In this document: piece after piece, positions 1-10,796 of the stretch
Layout of the letters: every line of letters begins with the position of its first letter
How positions within the stretch are numbered: the stretch's first letter is position 1
Origin: Burkholderiaceae bacterium
GTDB lineage: Bacteria > Pseudomonadota > Gammaproteobacteria > Burkholderiales > Burkholderiaceae_C
Direction of reading: 5' to 3'
Length of the DNA stretch: 64,000 nt
Assembly (NCBI GenBank): GCA_024710165.1
Contig: JANJVG010000207.1
Coordinates: 18,799 to 82,798, forward strand
Made by a program: the position numbers and the translations under genes
The notes under the pieces: generated by a model
Told to the model about the DNA's origin: nothing
What the model saw: only the letters and a program-made list of their open reading frames with translations
The model's database searches: none

Positions 1-2
1 AG

Positions 3-236
3 GGCGGCGTCATGGCGGCACACAAGGCCGAGATCGAAGCCGCACCCGACCCCGCAGCCAAGCGCGCCGAGCTGGAGGCGTTCTATCTGAACATGACCTC
101 GCCGTTCCGCACAGCGGAGAAGTTCGGGATCCTCGACATCATCGATCCGCGCGAGACCCGCTCCATTCTGTGCGACTGGATCGAGGACGCCTGGGAACGC
201 GTGCGCACCGACCGTCTGGAACCCACAGGCGCTTGA
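3..236 (+). CDS. Acyl-CoA carboxylase carboxyltransferase subunit, C-terminal fragment
   Basis: The reading frame is open from the first base and ends with TGA at 234-236, so only the last 77 residues are seen. The fragment reads GGVMAAHKAEIE near its start and ends with a conserved FGILDIIDPRETR stretch followed by a short helix. This matches the C-terminal end of the beta (carboxyltransferase) subunits of propionyl-, methylcrotonyl- or acetyl-CoA carboxylases, where an IIDPRxTR motif sits in the CoA/biotin-binding half. The ATG at 12 is internal, not a start. The exact substrate cannot be told from this piece. It lies 6 bp upstream of the next gene and may be co-transcribed with it. Confidence 0.8.
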   Translation, partial: GGVMAAHKAEIEAAPDPAAKRAELEAFYLNMTSPFRTAEKFGILDIIDPRETRSILCDWIEDAWERVRTDRLEPTGA

Positions 237-242
237 TCTTCC

Positions 243-1256
243 ATGCTGAACGCTGCCACCCGCTGGACACGGAGCCAGGCACGGGGCGTCATGCTGTGCG
301 CCATGCTGGCAGTCACAGCCATGTTCGTTTCCCAAAACCATGGGGGGCCTCAGCTGCTGTACGCGCTGTTGCTGGGGCTGGCCTTCCATTTTCTGTCGCA
401 GGACGATAGGCTGCGCCCGGGCATCGACTTTTGTTCGCGCACCCTGCTGCGTGCAGGCGTGGCGCTGCTGGGGCTGCGCATCACCCTGGCACAGGTGGCA
501 GATCTGGGCTGGCATGCCGGGGGTACGGCTGTTCTCTGTGTGGTGCTGACCATCACGCTGGGCGTGCTGCTGGCACGCTGGCTGCGGCGACCCGTGACCG
601 AGGGACTGGTGTCCGGCGCATCGGTCGGGATTTGCGGCGCATCGGCGGCACTGGCGGTGTCCTCTGTGCTGCCGCAAACACCCGGGAACGAGCGATTCAC
701 GCTGCTCACGGTCGTTGGCGTGACGCTGATGTCCACCGCTGCCATGGTGCTGTACCCGCTGATGCTCAAGGCAGGCGGAGTCCCGCTGCAGCAGGCAGGT
801 GTTTTTCTCGGCGCCACGGTGCACGACGTGGCCCAGGTGGTGGCGGCCGGCATGCTGCTGTCCACCCCGGGGGAAACGGCTGCAGTGGACAGCGCTACGG
901 TGGTCAAGCTGCTGCGCGTGGCCATGCTCATGCCCGTGGTTCTGATCATCGCTGCCCTGTACGGGCGTTCTGGCACCCGCCGCAACGGCGCGGCCGCAGG
1001 ATCGAGCCTGGTCCCGGGCTTTCTGATTGCCTTCATTGCTTTCATGCTGCTGTCCAGTTCGGGCTGGATCAGCCCGGCGCTGGTACAGACCGCCGGCGAT
1101 GCCTCGCGCATCCTGCTGGTCATGGCCATTGCCGCCGCCGGCGTCAAAACATCTTTTGCGGATCTGCTTCAACTCGGCTGGGCACCGGTGATGATGCTGG
1201 CCGCCGAGACGGCATTCATCGCACTCGTCGCAGCCACCAGCCTGGCGCTGGCCTGA
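243..1256 (+). CDS. YeiH family (UPF0324) putative sulfate exporter, inner membrane
   Basis: A 337-residue, very hydrophobic protein with about ten predicted membrane segments, the usual size for the YeiH/UPF0324 family. The conserved core SGASVGICGASAALA (about residues 122-136) and a GATVHDVAQVVAAG stretch (about 190-203) are the family hallmarks. Members are annotated as putative sulfate or organosulfonate exporters, but the substrate is not proven for most. The gene starts with ATG 6 bp after the preceding carboxylase fragment. It faces the antiporter gene tail to tail with a 29-bp gap. Family assignment is firm, function is only inferred. Confidence 0.88.
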   Translation: MLNAATRWTRSQARGVMLCAMLAVTAMFVSQNHGGPQLLYALLLGLAFHFLSQDDRLRPGIDFCSRTLLRAGVALLGLRITLAQVADLGWHAGGTAVLCVVLTITLGVLLARWLRRPVTEGLVSGASVGICGASAALAVSSVLPQTPGNERFTLLTVVGVTLMSTAAMVLYPLMLKAGGVPLQQAGVFLGATVHDVAQVVAAGMLLSTPGETAAVDSATVVKLLRVAMLMPVVLIIAALYGRSGTRRNGAAAGSSLVPGFLIAFIAFMLLSSSGWISPALVQTAGDASRILLVMAIAAAGVKTSFADLLQLGWAPVMMLAAETAFIALVAATSLALA

Positions 1257-1285
1257 ACCTTGCCCGAACCCGGGGTAGACCGGTT

Positions 1286-2995
1286 TCACGCTTGCGGTGT
1301 TGCAGGCCTGAAACGATCGATCACATACCTGCTCATGCCCTTGGCCAGCTCTTGCTCGCCATGGAACACTGTGCCCAGGCCTTCCATGCGCAGCATCTGC
1401 GATTCGGTCTCGCTGTGGGTTCGCAGCACGATTTCGATGTCGGGGTTCAGTGCACGGGCGGTCTCCACCATCTGGCGCACGTTCAACGGGTCGGGCGTGG
1501 CCACCACCAGCATGGCAGCGTCGGCGATATGGGCCTGGATGAGCACGGCAGGGTCGGCCGCATTGCCTGACACCGCCGCCATACCCCGCTTGCGCAGGTC
1601 TTCGACCAGTTCGCGGTTCTGCTCCGCCACCACATAGGGAATGCCGCCTTCATCGAGCGAGCGGGCGATGCGGCGGCCCACCCGCCCATAGCCCACCAGA
1701 ACCACCTGGCCCTGCAGGTATTTGCGTTCGGTGCTCATGGGCAGCTCGGCGTAAGGGTCGTCCCGCTGCTCCAGGCGGCGGGCCAGGTCGGAGCGCACCA
1801 GAACCCAGCGGCGCACCGGCTCCACCGCGGCAAACAGGAAAGGATTGAGCGCAATCGATATCAGCGCGCCCGCCAGCACCAGGCTCATGCCCTCACGGGG
1901 CAGCAGACCCAGCGACAACCCCAGACCTGCCAGAATGAACGAGAACTCCCCAATCTGCGCGAGGCTTGCCGCCACCGTGAGGGCGGTATTGAGCGGGTAG
2001 CGCAAGGCCAGCACCAGGCACAGCGCGGCAATCGACTTGCCGACGATGATGATGCCCACCACGCCAAGCACACGGGTGGGTTCATCCAGCACAATCTGCG
2101 GCTCAAAGAGCATGCCCACCGACACAAAAAACAGCACCGAAAACGCATCGCGCAGCGGCAACGACTCCTGCGCCGCCCGGTGGCTGAACTGGGATTCGCG
2201 CATCACCATGCCTGCAAAAAAGGCACCCAGGGCAAACGACACGCTGAACAGGCCGGCTGCGCCATAGGCAATACCGATAGCGCAGGCCACCACAGACAGC
2301 GTGAACAACTCGCGCGAGCCGGTTTTGGCCACTTGCCACAGCAGCCAGGGCAAGGCGCGCCGACCAAAAACAAGCATCAGCGCAATGAAGGCCGAGACCT
2401 GCAGCAGGGTCTGGCCGATGGTTTGCCACAACGGCTGATCAGGCATGGCGCCTGCGGGCACCGGTCCGCCCAGCATTCCGGCCAGCGGGGGCAGCAGCAC
2501 CAGCACCAGCACGGTGGCCAGGTCCTCAACCACCAGCCAGCCCACGGCAATGCGCCCGTTCATGCTGTCAAGCACGCCCCGCGACTCCAGCGCCTTCAGC
2601 AATACCACCGTGCTGGCACACGACAGCGACACCCCGAACACCAGCCCCTGCCCCCAGGTCCAGCCCCACAACGAAGCCAAGCCCATGCCCAACAGCGTGG
2701 CCAGGCCCATCTGCACCACAGCCCCCGGGATGGCAATGCGCTTGACCGCCATCAAATCGCTGAGCGAGAAGTGCAGGCCCACGCCAAACATCAGCAGCAT
2801 CACGCCGATCTCGGAGAGCTGCGCAGCGATGTGCACATCGGCCACAAAACCCGGCGTGGCCGGGCCGATGATGATGCCCGCGATCAGGTAGCCCACCAGC
2901 GCCGGCAGCTTGACCCGCTCGGCAACAAAGCCCAGCACCAGTGCGATGCCAAAGCCTGCCGCAAGCGTCGTGATCAGGGGAAAGTTGTGTTCCAT
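1286..2995 (-). CDS. YbaL/KefB-type monovalent cation:proton antiporter with RCK (TrkA-N) domain
   Basis: A 569-residue protein. Residues 1 to about 390 form a CPA2-type Na+/H+ exchanger domain with about twelve membrane spans, opening FPLITTLAAGFGIALVLG and followed by the typical LPALVGYLIAGIIIGP segment. After a charged linker, about residues 410-540 form a TrkA-N/RCK domain with the Rossmann motif VVLVGYGRVGRRIA, expected to bind NAD(H) and gate transport. The best start is the ATG at 2995, because upstream codons are not membrane-like. YbaL/KefB proteins exchange K+ or Na+ for protons and help with pH or electrophile stress. Cation specificity cannot be read from the sequence. Confidence 0.88.
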   Translation of the reverse strand: MEHNFPLITTLAAGFGIALVLGFVAERVKLPALVGYLIAGIIIGPATPGFVADVHIAAQLSEIGVMLLMFGVGLHFSLSDLMAVKRIAIPGAVVQMGLATLLGMGLASLWGWTWGQGLVFGVSLSCASTVVLLKALESRGVLDSMNGRIAVGWLVVEDLATVLVLVLLPPLAGMLGGPVPAGAMPDQPLWQTIGQTLLQVSAFIALMLVFGRRALPWLLWQVAKTGSRELFTLSVVACAIGIAYGAAGLFSVSFALGAFFAGMVMRESQFSHRAAQESLPLRDAFSVLFFVSVGMLFEPQIVLDEPTRVLGVVGIIIVGKSIAALCLVLALRYPLNTALTVAASLAQIGEFSFILAGLGLSLGLLPREGMSLVLAGALISIALNPFLFAAVEPVRRWVLVRSDLARRLEQRDDPYAELPMSTERKYLQGQVVLVGYGRVGRRIARSLDEGGIPYVVAEQNRELVEDLRKRGMAAVSGNAADPAVLIQAHIADAAMLVVATPDPLNVRQMVETARALNPDIEIVLRTHSETESQMLRMEGLGTVFHGEQELAKGMSRYVIDRFRPATPQA

Positions 2996-3195
2996 GGCGT
3001 CCAGGGACGAGACGGGGCGGACCCATGACGCGGCCGATGCACGCATACACCAAGCCCATCGTCATCAGGATGGGCTCATTCTGTGGGACTTGGCGTTCTT
3101 CTTCAACCCAGGTTTCCCCATGAACCGCACCGAAAAAAGCGCCCCATGAACTGGGGGAGTGCGCCCATGCGCCAAAGCGCACGCCGGGCGCACGC

Positions 3196-5577
<2,382 letters not shown>

Positions 5578-5778
5578 GGGGGGGTGGGCGGCCTGGGTGA
5601 AAGGGCGGCGGCCGGTTGGGGGAGGCCGTGATTTTACGATGCCCCCCCGGAATTTCGCACCCAGCAGGGCTTGCCCCCACGCGGTGCGGGTCTTGGCCCG
5701 GGACGTAGGCAGCCCGCCAGGGCCATGATCGACTGCTATGCTGGAATCACCCCCCGCTGTTGTCACGCCCGAACCGCC

Positions 5779-6375
5779 ATGAAACGCATCTCCCAGTACT
5801 TCTTCCGTGGCCTCATCGCCTTTCTGCCCGTAGCCCTCACGGTGTATGTGCTGATCCTCTTCGTCACCTGGACCGAGCGCTCCGCCATGGCGCTGATCCG
5901 CCCCATCACCGGTGATTTTTACCTGCCCGGCCTGGGCATTGCGCTCGGTGCACTGCTGATCGTGGCGCTGGGCGTGCTGATCTCGCTGCCGATTGCCTCA
6001 CGACTGCTGTCGTGGGTGGAACTGCCCTTCACCAACCTGCCGGTGGTGAAAAGCATTTACTCGTCGCTGAAGAACTTTGCCGACTATTTCGCGCCGCACG
6101 AGCAGGATGCGCAACAGGTAGTGCTGCTCAAGATGCCGGGCAACGATCTGGGCATCATCGGCCTGGTCACCCGCCAGAGCATGAAAGGCCTGCCCCGGGG
6201 CATCGGCGATCTGGAAGACCAGGTAGCCGTCTACCTGCCCATGGGGTACATGATCGGCGGCTACACCGTGTTTGTGCCGCGCAACTGGACAGTGCCGGTG
6301 GACATGACGGTCGAAGAAGCCATGCGCATGGCCTTGATTGCCTTCATGGCATCGGGCAAAGGCAAAGTGGAGTGA
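5779..6375 (+). CDS. DUF502 family inner-membrane protein
   Basis: A 198-residue protein with two strong membrane segments near the N terminus ([20 protein letters not shown], about 8-27, and a second around 58-80) followed by a soluble domain containing [15 protein letters not shown] and a conserved PTGYMIGG-like turn (here [14 protein letters not shown]). This is the DUF502 layout; the family is widespread in proteobacteria and has no established biochemical role. The ATG at 5779 is chosen because it begins the conserved [11 protein letters not shown]; upstream codons do not look coding. It is divergent from the ygiQ-like gene and converges with the following AraC regulator. Confidence 0.85.
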   Translation: MKRISQYFFRGLIAFLPVALTVYVLILFVTWTERSAMALIRPITGDFYLPGLGIALGALLIVALGVLISLPIASRLLSWVELPFTNLPVVKSIYSSLKNFADYFAPHEQDAQQVVLLKMPGNDLGIIGLVTRQSMKGLPRGIGDLEDQVAVYLPMGYMIGGYTVFVPRNWTVPVDMTVEEAMRMALIAFMASGKGKVE

Positions 6376-6415
6376 GCCAGTCGCGCGCCCCTGCGTCCAT
6401 GCCACCCTGACAAGG

Positions 6416-7450
6416 TCAGGAGCCTCGCCACCCCCGGTACTGCCCCGGCCCCACCCCCTGCCACTGCTTGAACGCATGGTGAAAAGCCGATGGCTCCTGG
6501 TAGCCCAGCAGGTAGCCCACCTCGGTGATGGGCATGTCCGAATGGGCCAGGTAGTGGCAGGCCAGTTCGTGGCGTGTGGCGTCCAGCAGGGTCTGGAAGG
6601 CTACACCCGCATCCATCAGGCGGCGCTGCAGGGTGCGGGTGGACAGGTGCAGGTCGTCGGCCACGTCGGCCAGCTTGACGGCGCCCAGCCCCAGCCGGGC
6701 CGAGATACGCTGGCGCACCTGGGCCACGATGCCGGTGTCGCGCGGGTGGCGCGCCTGCAGCAGTTCGTCGGCATGGCGCTGCAGCAGCGGCAGCAGGGCC
6801 TTGTTGGCCTGGGGAATGGGCAGGTCCAGCAGCGCCGCCGGAAAGATGGCGCGGTGCGCCGCACCACCCCAGCGCAACTGCGCGCCGCTGGCCTGGGCGA
6901 TGGCCTGGGCCGTGGCCTCGTCGCGCGTGTGGGCGAACTCCAGCACAAAACCGCTGATGGGCTGGCCCACCAGCCACTGCGCGCAGGTCTGGATGCCTGC
7001 GAACACCGACTCGGCCAGCGCATCGGCCGCCGGGTGGGTGGCCCAGTCGTTGCGCCAGGCGTACTCCACCGTGTCGCCCTGCCGCGCAAAGGACGAGCGC
7101 CCCAAATCGTGCACCAGCGACTCGAAGCGCAGCACCTGCGCCAGCGCCTCACCCAGCGTGGGGCAGGCCAGCAACAGGATGCCATTGACGCCGTAGGTGG
7201 TGGGCTTGACACTGCTGCCGAGGCGCCAGCCAAAGCCCGGCCCCGCGTGCGCCAACGCCTGCTGCAGCAGGGCGAGGTAGGCGGTGACGGGCATGTCGTC
7301 CTCGCCCGGCGCGTCGTGGCCCAGGGCTTGCGCCAGGGCGGCAGCGGGCACACCCTCGGCGCGCGCGGCGTCCCACAGCGTGCGCGCGTAGGGGGCCACA
7401 ACCCGGGGCGCGGGCGTGTTTGGCGTGATGGAACAATCGGTTGGCGGCAT
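6416..7450 (-). CDS. AraC-type transcription regulator (arabinose-binding-like N domain)
   Basis: A 344-residue regulator. The N-terminal two thirds match the AraC 'Arabinose_bd' type sensor domain seen in OruR/PA-type regulators, and the last about 90 residues form a double helix-turn-helix AraC domain, with LADVADDLHLSTRTLQRRL as the first helix pair and ITEVGYLLGYQEPSAFHHAF as the second. It is transcribed away from the flavoprotein/GlpD/kinase cluster, with only 59 bp between the two start codons, so it most likely senses the substrate or an intermediate of that pathway and controls it. The inducer is unknown. Confidence 0.88.
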   Translation of the reverse strand: MPPTDCSITPNTPAPRVVAPYARTLWDAARAEGVPAAALAQALGHDAPGEDDMPVTAYLALLQQALAHAGPGFGWRLGSSVKPTTYGVNGILLLACPTLGEALAQVLRFESLVHDLGRSSFARQGDTVEYAWRNDWATHPAADALAESVFAGIQTCAQWLVGQPISGFVLEFAHTRDEATAQAIAQASGAQLRWGGAAHRAIFPAALLDLPIPQANKALLPLLQRHADELLQARHPRDTGIVAQVRQRISARLGLGAVKLADVADDLHLSTRTLQRRLMDAGVAFQTLLDATRHELACHYLAHSDMPITEVGYLLGYQEPSAFHHAFKQWQGVGPGQYRGWRGS

Positions 7451-7509
7451 TGCGAAATGGCAAACGGGCGCCCCATCCCTACAGTAGCGCCCATTGTTGG
7501 GAGTATGTC

Positions 7510-9126
7510 ATGCGACGCTGGAACGGCTGGGGCGACGACGCCACCGCGATGAACCTGGGCGAAGGCGCCCGTGCCATGCTGGCCGAGCGGCTCGGCCCGG
7601 GCCACCCTGCGCAGGACGCGCGGCGCGAGGACCTGCTGGCGCACATCCCGCCCTCGCGCCTGCCCGAGCACCCCTTGATCGACCGCAGCCCCGAGGCGCG
7701 CCTCCCCGTGGCCTGGGGCGAGAGCTATGCCGACTGGATCCGCAAGCGCCTGGGCCACCTGCCGCCGGTGCCCGATGGCGTGGCCTTTGTGGAATCGGGC
7801 GAGCAGGTGCGCGCACTGCTTCATCTCGCGCACGCGCAGCGCTGGGTAGTGATTCCGTTCGCGGGCGGCACCAGCGTGTCGGGCCACCTGGACTGCCCCG
7901 CGGGCGAGCGGCCCGTGCTCTCCCTGCACCTGGGGCGCCTGAACCGCCTGCTGCACCTGGACAAGACCAGCCAGCTCGCCACCTTCGGTGCGGGCACGCC
8001 CGGGCCGCTGGTCGAATCGCAGTTGCGCGCCCAGGGCTACACGCTGGGGCATTTTCCGCAGTCGTTCGAATACTCCACCGTGGGCGGCTGGGTGGTCACG
8101 CGCTCCAGCGGGCAGCAGTCGCTGCGTTACGGGCGCATCGAGCAGCTTTTTGCCGGGGGCCGCATGGAGACGCCCGTGGGCACGCTCACCCTGCCCACCC
8201 TGCCCGCCGCCAGTGCCGGGCCGGACCTGCGCGAGATCGTGCTCGGCTCCGAAGGGCGCTTGGGCGTGCTGACCGAGGCCACCGTGCGCGTCTCGCCCCT
8301 GCCGGGGCACGAGAGCTTTCACGCCCTCTTCCTGCCCGGCTGGGACGCCGCCGAGGCCGCCGTGCGCGCGCTGGTGCAAGAGCGCCTGCCGCTGTCCATG
8401 CTGCGGCTGTCCAACGGCATCGAAACCGAGACCAACCTGCGCCTGGCAGGCCATGAGCGCCAGATCGCGCTGCTGGAGCGCTACCTGGGCTGGCGCGGCT
8501 GCGGCCAGGGCAAATGCCTGCTGACCCTGGGCGTGACCGCCGCCCCCGCCACCGCGCGCCACGCCCTGCGCGCCGCGCGCAAGCTGCTGGCGCGGCATGG
8601 CGCGGTGTACATCGGCCCGGCCCTGGGCAGCAAATGGGCGGCCAACCGCTTCAAGGGCCCCTACCTGCGCAACACCCTGTGGGAGCTGGGCTACAGCGTG
8701 GACACCATCGAGACCGCCGTGGACTGGCCCCAGGTCAAGCCGCTGATGTTGGCCATGGAACAGGCCGCGCGCGATGCCTTCGCGCCCTTCGGCACGCCCG
8801 TGCACGCCTTCACCCACCTCTCGCACCTGTACCCGCAGGGCAGCAGCATCTATGCGCAATACGTCTGGCCCACGGCACCGGGCGGCTTTGCGCCCAACTT
8901 TGCGCGCTGGCAGGCGCTCAAAAAAGCCGTGGCCGCACAGATTGCCGCGCACGGCGGCACCGTGAGCCACCAGCACGGCGTGGGGCGCGACCATGCCGCG
9001 CACCTGGCACAGGAGAAAGGCCCGCTGGGCATGGCAACGCTGGCCGGGCTGTGCCGCCAGTTCGACCCGCACGGCATCATGAACCCCGGCAAGCTTTTGC
9101 AGGATGGCGGACCATGGAGGGACTGA
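7510..9126 (+). CDS. FAD-binding oxidase, alkyl-DHAP synthase-like
   Basis: A 538-residue flavoprotein of the PCMH/VAO type. The FAD-binding part contains PFAGGTSVSGH (about residues 117-127) and the C-terminal cap ends with SHQHGVGRDHAAHL, equivalent to the HHHGVG stretch of alkylglycerone-phosphate synthase (AGPS). AGPS swaps the acyl chain of acyl-dihydroxyacetone phosphate for an alkyl chain; bacterial relatives may act on other glycerol-phosphate or 2-hydroxy acid substrates. The ATG at 7510 begins the conserved RRWNGWGDD opening. It overlaps the next gene by 13 bp, which ties it to the GlpD-like dehydrogenase and argues for a role in glycerol-lipid metabolism. AGPS-like rather than glycolate-oxidase-like is my best reading. 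Confidence 0.8.
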   Translation: MRRWNGWGDDATAMNLGEGARAMLAERLGPGHPAQDARREDLLAHIPPSRLPEHPLIDRSPEARLPVAWGESYADWIRKRLGHLPPVPDGVAFVESGEQVRALLHLAHAQRWVVIPFAGGTSVSGHLDCPAGERPVLSLHLGRLNRLLHLDKTSQLATFGAGTPGPLVESQLRAQGYTLGHFPQSFEYSTVGGWVVTRSSGQQSLRYGRIEQLFAGGRMETPVGTLTLPTLPAASAGPDLREIVLGSEGRLGVLTEATVRVSPLPGHESFHALFLPGWDAAEAAVRALVQERLPLSMLRLSNGIETETNLRLAGHERQIALLERYLGWRGCGQGKCLLTLGVTAAPATARHALRAARKLLARHGAVYIGPALGSKWAANRFKGPYLRNTLWELGYSVDTIETAVDWPQVKPLMLAMEQAARDAFAPFGTPVHAFTHLSHLYPQGSSIYAQYVWPTAPGGFAPNFARWQALKKAVAAQIAAHGGTVSHQHGVGRDHAAHLAQEKGPLGMATLAGLCRQFDPHGIMNPGKLLQDGGPWRD

Positions 9127-10736
9127 ACGGCGCACTCCCCCCCGGCGCATTCCCGCCGCGCGCCCAGGCGCTGGCACGGCTCACCGCGCAGGAATGGGAC
9201 CTGGCCGTCATCGGCGGCGGCATCACCGGCGCGGGCGTGGCGCAGCAGGCCGCGGCCCAGGGCTGGCGCGTGCTGCTGGTGGAGCAGCGCGACTTTGCCT
9301 GGGGCACGTCGAGCCGTTCATCCAAACTGGTGCACGGCGGGCTGCGCTACCTGAAGCAAGGCGACCTGAAGACCACCCTGCATTCGGTGCGCGAGCGCAA
9401 GCGCCTGCTGCGGGAAGCCCCGGGCCTGGTGGAGCCGCAGAGCTTTCTGTTCGCCGACTGCGCGGGCCGCAAGCCGGGGCGCTGGCTCATGCAGACCGGC
9501 CTGGCGGTGTACGACCTGATGGCGGGAAACCATCGGGCACGTGGCAGCCACTACCACGCAGACCTGGCAGCCACGCAGATGCTCGCGCCCGGCCTGGCAC
9601 CGCCCGGCCTGCGCGGCGCGCTGGTCTTCCAGGATGCCAAGACCGACGACGCCCGCCTGGTGCTGCGCGTGTTGCAGGAGGCGCGGCGGCTGGGCGCCAC
9701 CACGCTCAATTACCTGGCGGCCCAGGGCCTGCAGACCGAACAAGGCCGCGTGGCGGGCCTGGAGCTGCAGGATGCCCTGGAGGGGCAGCGCTACACCGTG
9801 CGCGCGCGCTGCGTGGTCAACGCCACCGGTGCCTGGGCCGACCGGCTGCGCACCGGCACGGGCGCCCGGCCCCTGCTGCGCCCATTGCGCGGCAGCCATC
9901 TTGTCGTGCCCTTCTGGCGCCTGCCGGTGGCGCAGAGCATCAGCTTTATGCACCCGCAGGACGGGCGCCCGGTCTTCCTCTACCCGTGGGAAGGCGCCAC
10001 GCTCATCGGCACCACCGACCTGGACCACCACGCACCGCTCGACGCCGAGGCGAGCATCACGGCCGCCGAGGTGGACTATCTGCTGGACGCCGTGAACGAC
10101 CAGTTCCCCGCCACGCACCTGCGAGCAGCCGACGTGATCGCCTGCTACGCCGGCGTGCGCCCGGTGCTCGACGACGGCCAGAAGGACGCCTCGAAAGCCA
10201 CGCGCGACCATGTGGTGCGCGACGAAGCGGGCCTCATCACGCTGACGGGCGGCAAACTGACCACCTTCCGCCTCATGGCGCAGGACGCGCTGGCCCTGGC
10301 CGCGCCGCATGTGGGCCAGCCGTTTGCGCGCAGCGATGCGCCCTTGTTCACCCCCGCCAGCCCGCTGGACCCACGCTGGAGCCCCGCCGTGCGCCAGCGC
10401 CTGCAGGCGCGCTACGGCAGCCTGGCCTCCGCGCTGTGCGCCAGTGCGAACCGCGACGACCTGGAGTGCATTCCCGGCACGCAGACGCTGTGGATCGAGC
10501 TGCCCCTGGCCGCCCGCCACGAGGCCGTGGAGCACCTGGACGACCTGCTGCTGCGCCGCACTCGGCTGGGCATTCTGCTGCCGCAAGGCGCACTGGAACA
10601 CCTGCCGCGCATCCGCGCGCTGTGCGCACCGCACCTGGGCTGGAGCGATGCGCGCTGGGAGGCGGAAATCGCCCGCTACCGCGCACTGGTGCACACCCAC
10701 TATCAGCTGCCGAATTTAGAAAAAATTGGCATCTAA
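9114..10736 (+). CDS. glpD: Glycerol-3-phosphate dehydrogenase/oxidase (GlpD-like, FAD)
   Basis: A 540-residue protein with the FAD dinucleotide motif AVIGGGITGAGVAQQA (about residues 32-47), the family signature GTSSRSSKLVHGGLRYL (about 65-81) and a conserved GGKLTTFR near residue 380. It should oxidise glycerol-3-phosphate to dihydroxyacetone phosphate at the membrane and pass electrons to quinone. It starts inside the preceding flavoprotein gene (13-bp overlap) and is followed by an FGGY kinase. The last seven codons (NLEKIGI) and the TAA stop lie inside a copy of the dispersed palindromic repeat, so the natural C terminus has been replaced or extended. Other GlpD-family enzymes with different substrates remain possible. 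Confidence 0.85.
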   Translation: MEGLNGALPPGAFPPRAQALARLTAQEWDLAVIGGGITGAGVAQQAAAQGWRVLLVEQRDFAWGTSSRSSKLVHGGLRYLKQGDLKTTLHSVRERKRLLREAPGLVEPQSFLFADCAGRKPGRWLMQTGLAVYDLMAGNHRARGSHYHADLAATQMLAPGLAPPGLRGALVFQDAKTDDARLVLRVLQEARRLGATTLNYLAAQGLQTEQGRVAGLELQDALEGQRYTVRARCVVNATGAWADRLRTGTGARPLLRPLRGSHLVVPFWRLPVAQSISFMHPQDGRPVFLYPWEGATLIGTTDLDHHAPLDAEASITAAEVDYLLDAVNDQFPATHLRAADVIACYAGVRPVLDDGQKDASKATRDHVVRDEAGLITLTGGKLTTFRLMAQDALALAAPHVGQPFARSDAPLFTPASPLDPRWSPAVRQRLQARYGSLASALCASANRDDLECIPGTQTLWIELPLAARHEAVEHLDDLLLRRTRLGILLPQGALEHLPRIRALCAPHLGWSDARWEAEIARYRALVHTHYQLPNLEKIGI

Positions 10737-10780
10737 CGCTTATCCATATTGCGTAAGCAGCTATCAAAACAATAGCATTT
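10717..10780 (-). repeat. Dispersed palindromic repeat, copy 2, forming the glpD 3' end
   Basis: On the minus strand it reads TTTTGATAGCTGCTTACGC, then GATAAGCGTTAGATGCC, an almost complete copy of the repeat. It supplies the last codons and the TAA stop of the glpD-like gene and fills most of the 60-bp gap to the kinase gene. The kinase ribosome-binding site (CCAGGAG) lies just outside it. Confidence 0.85.
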
Positions 10781-10796
10781 GACTCCAGGAGACCCC

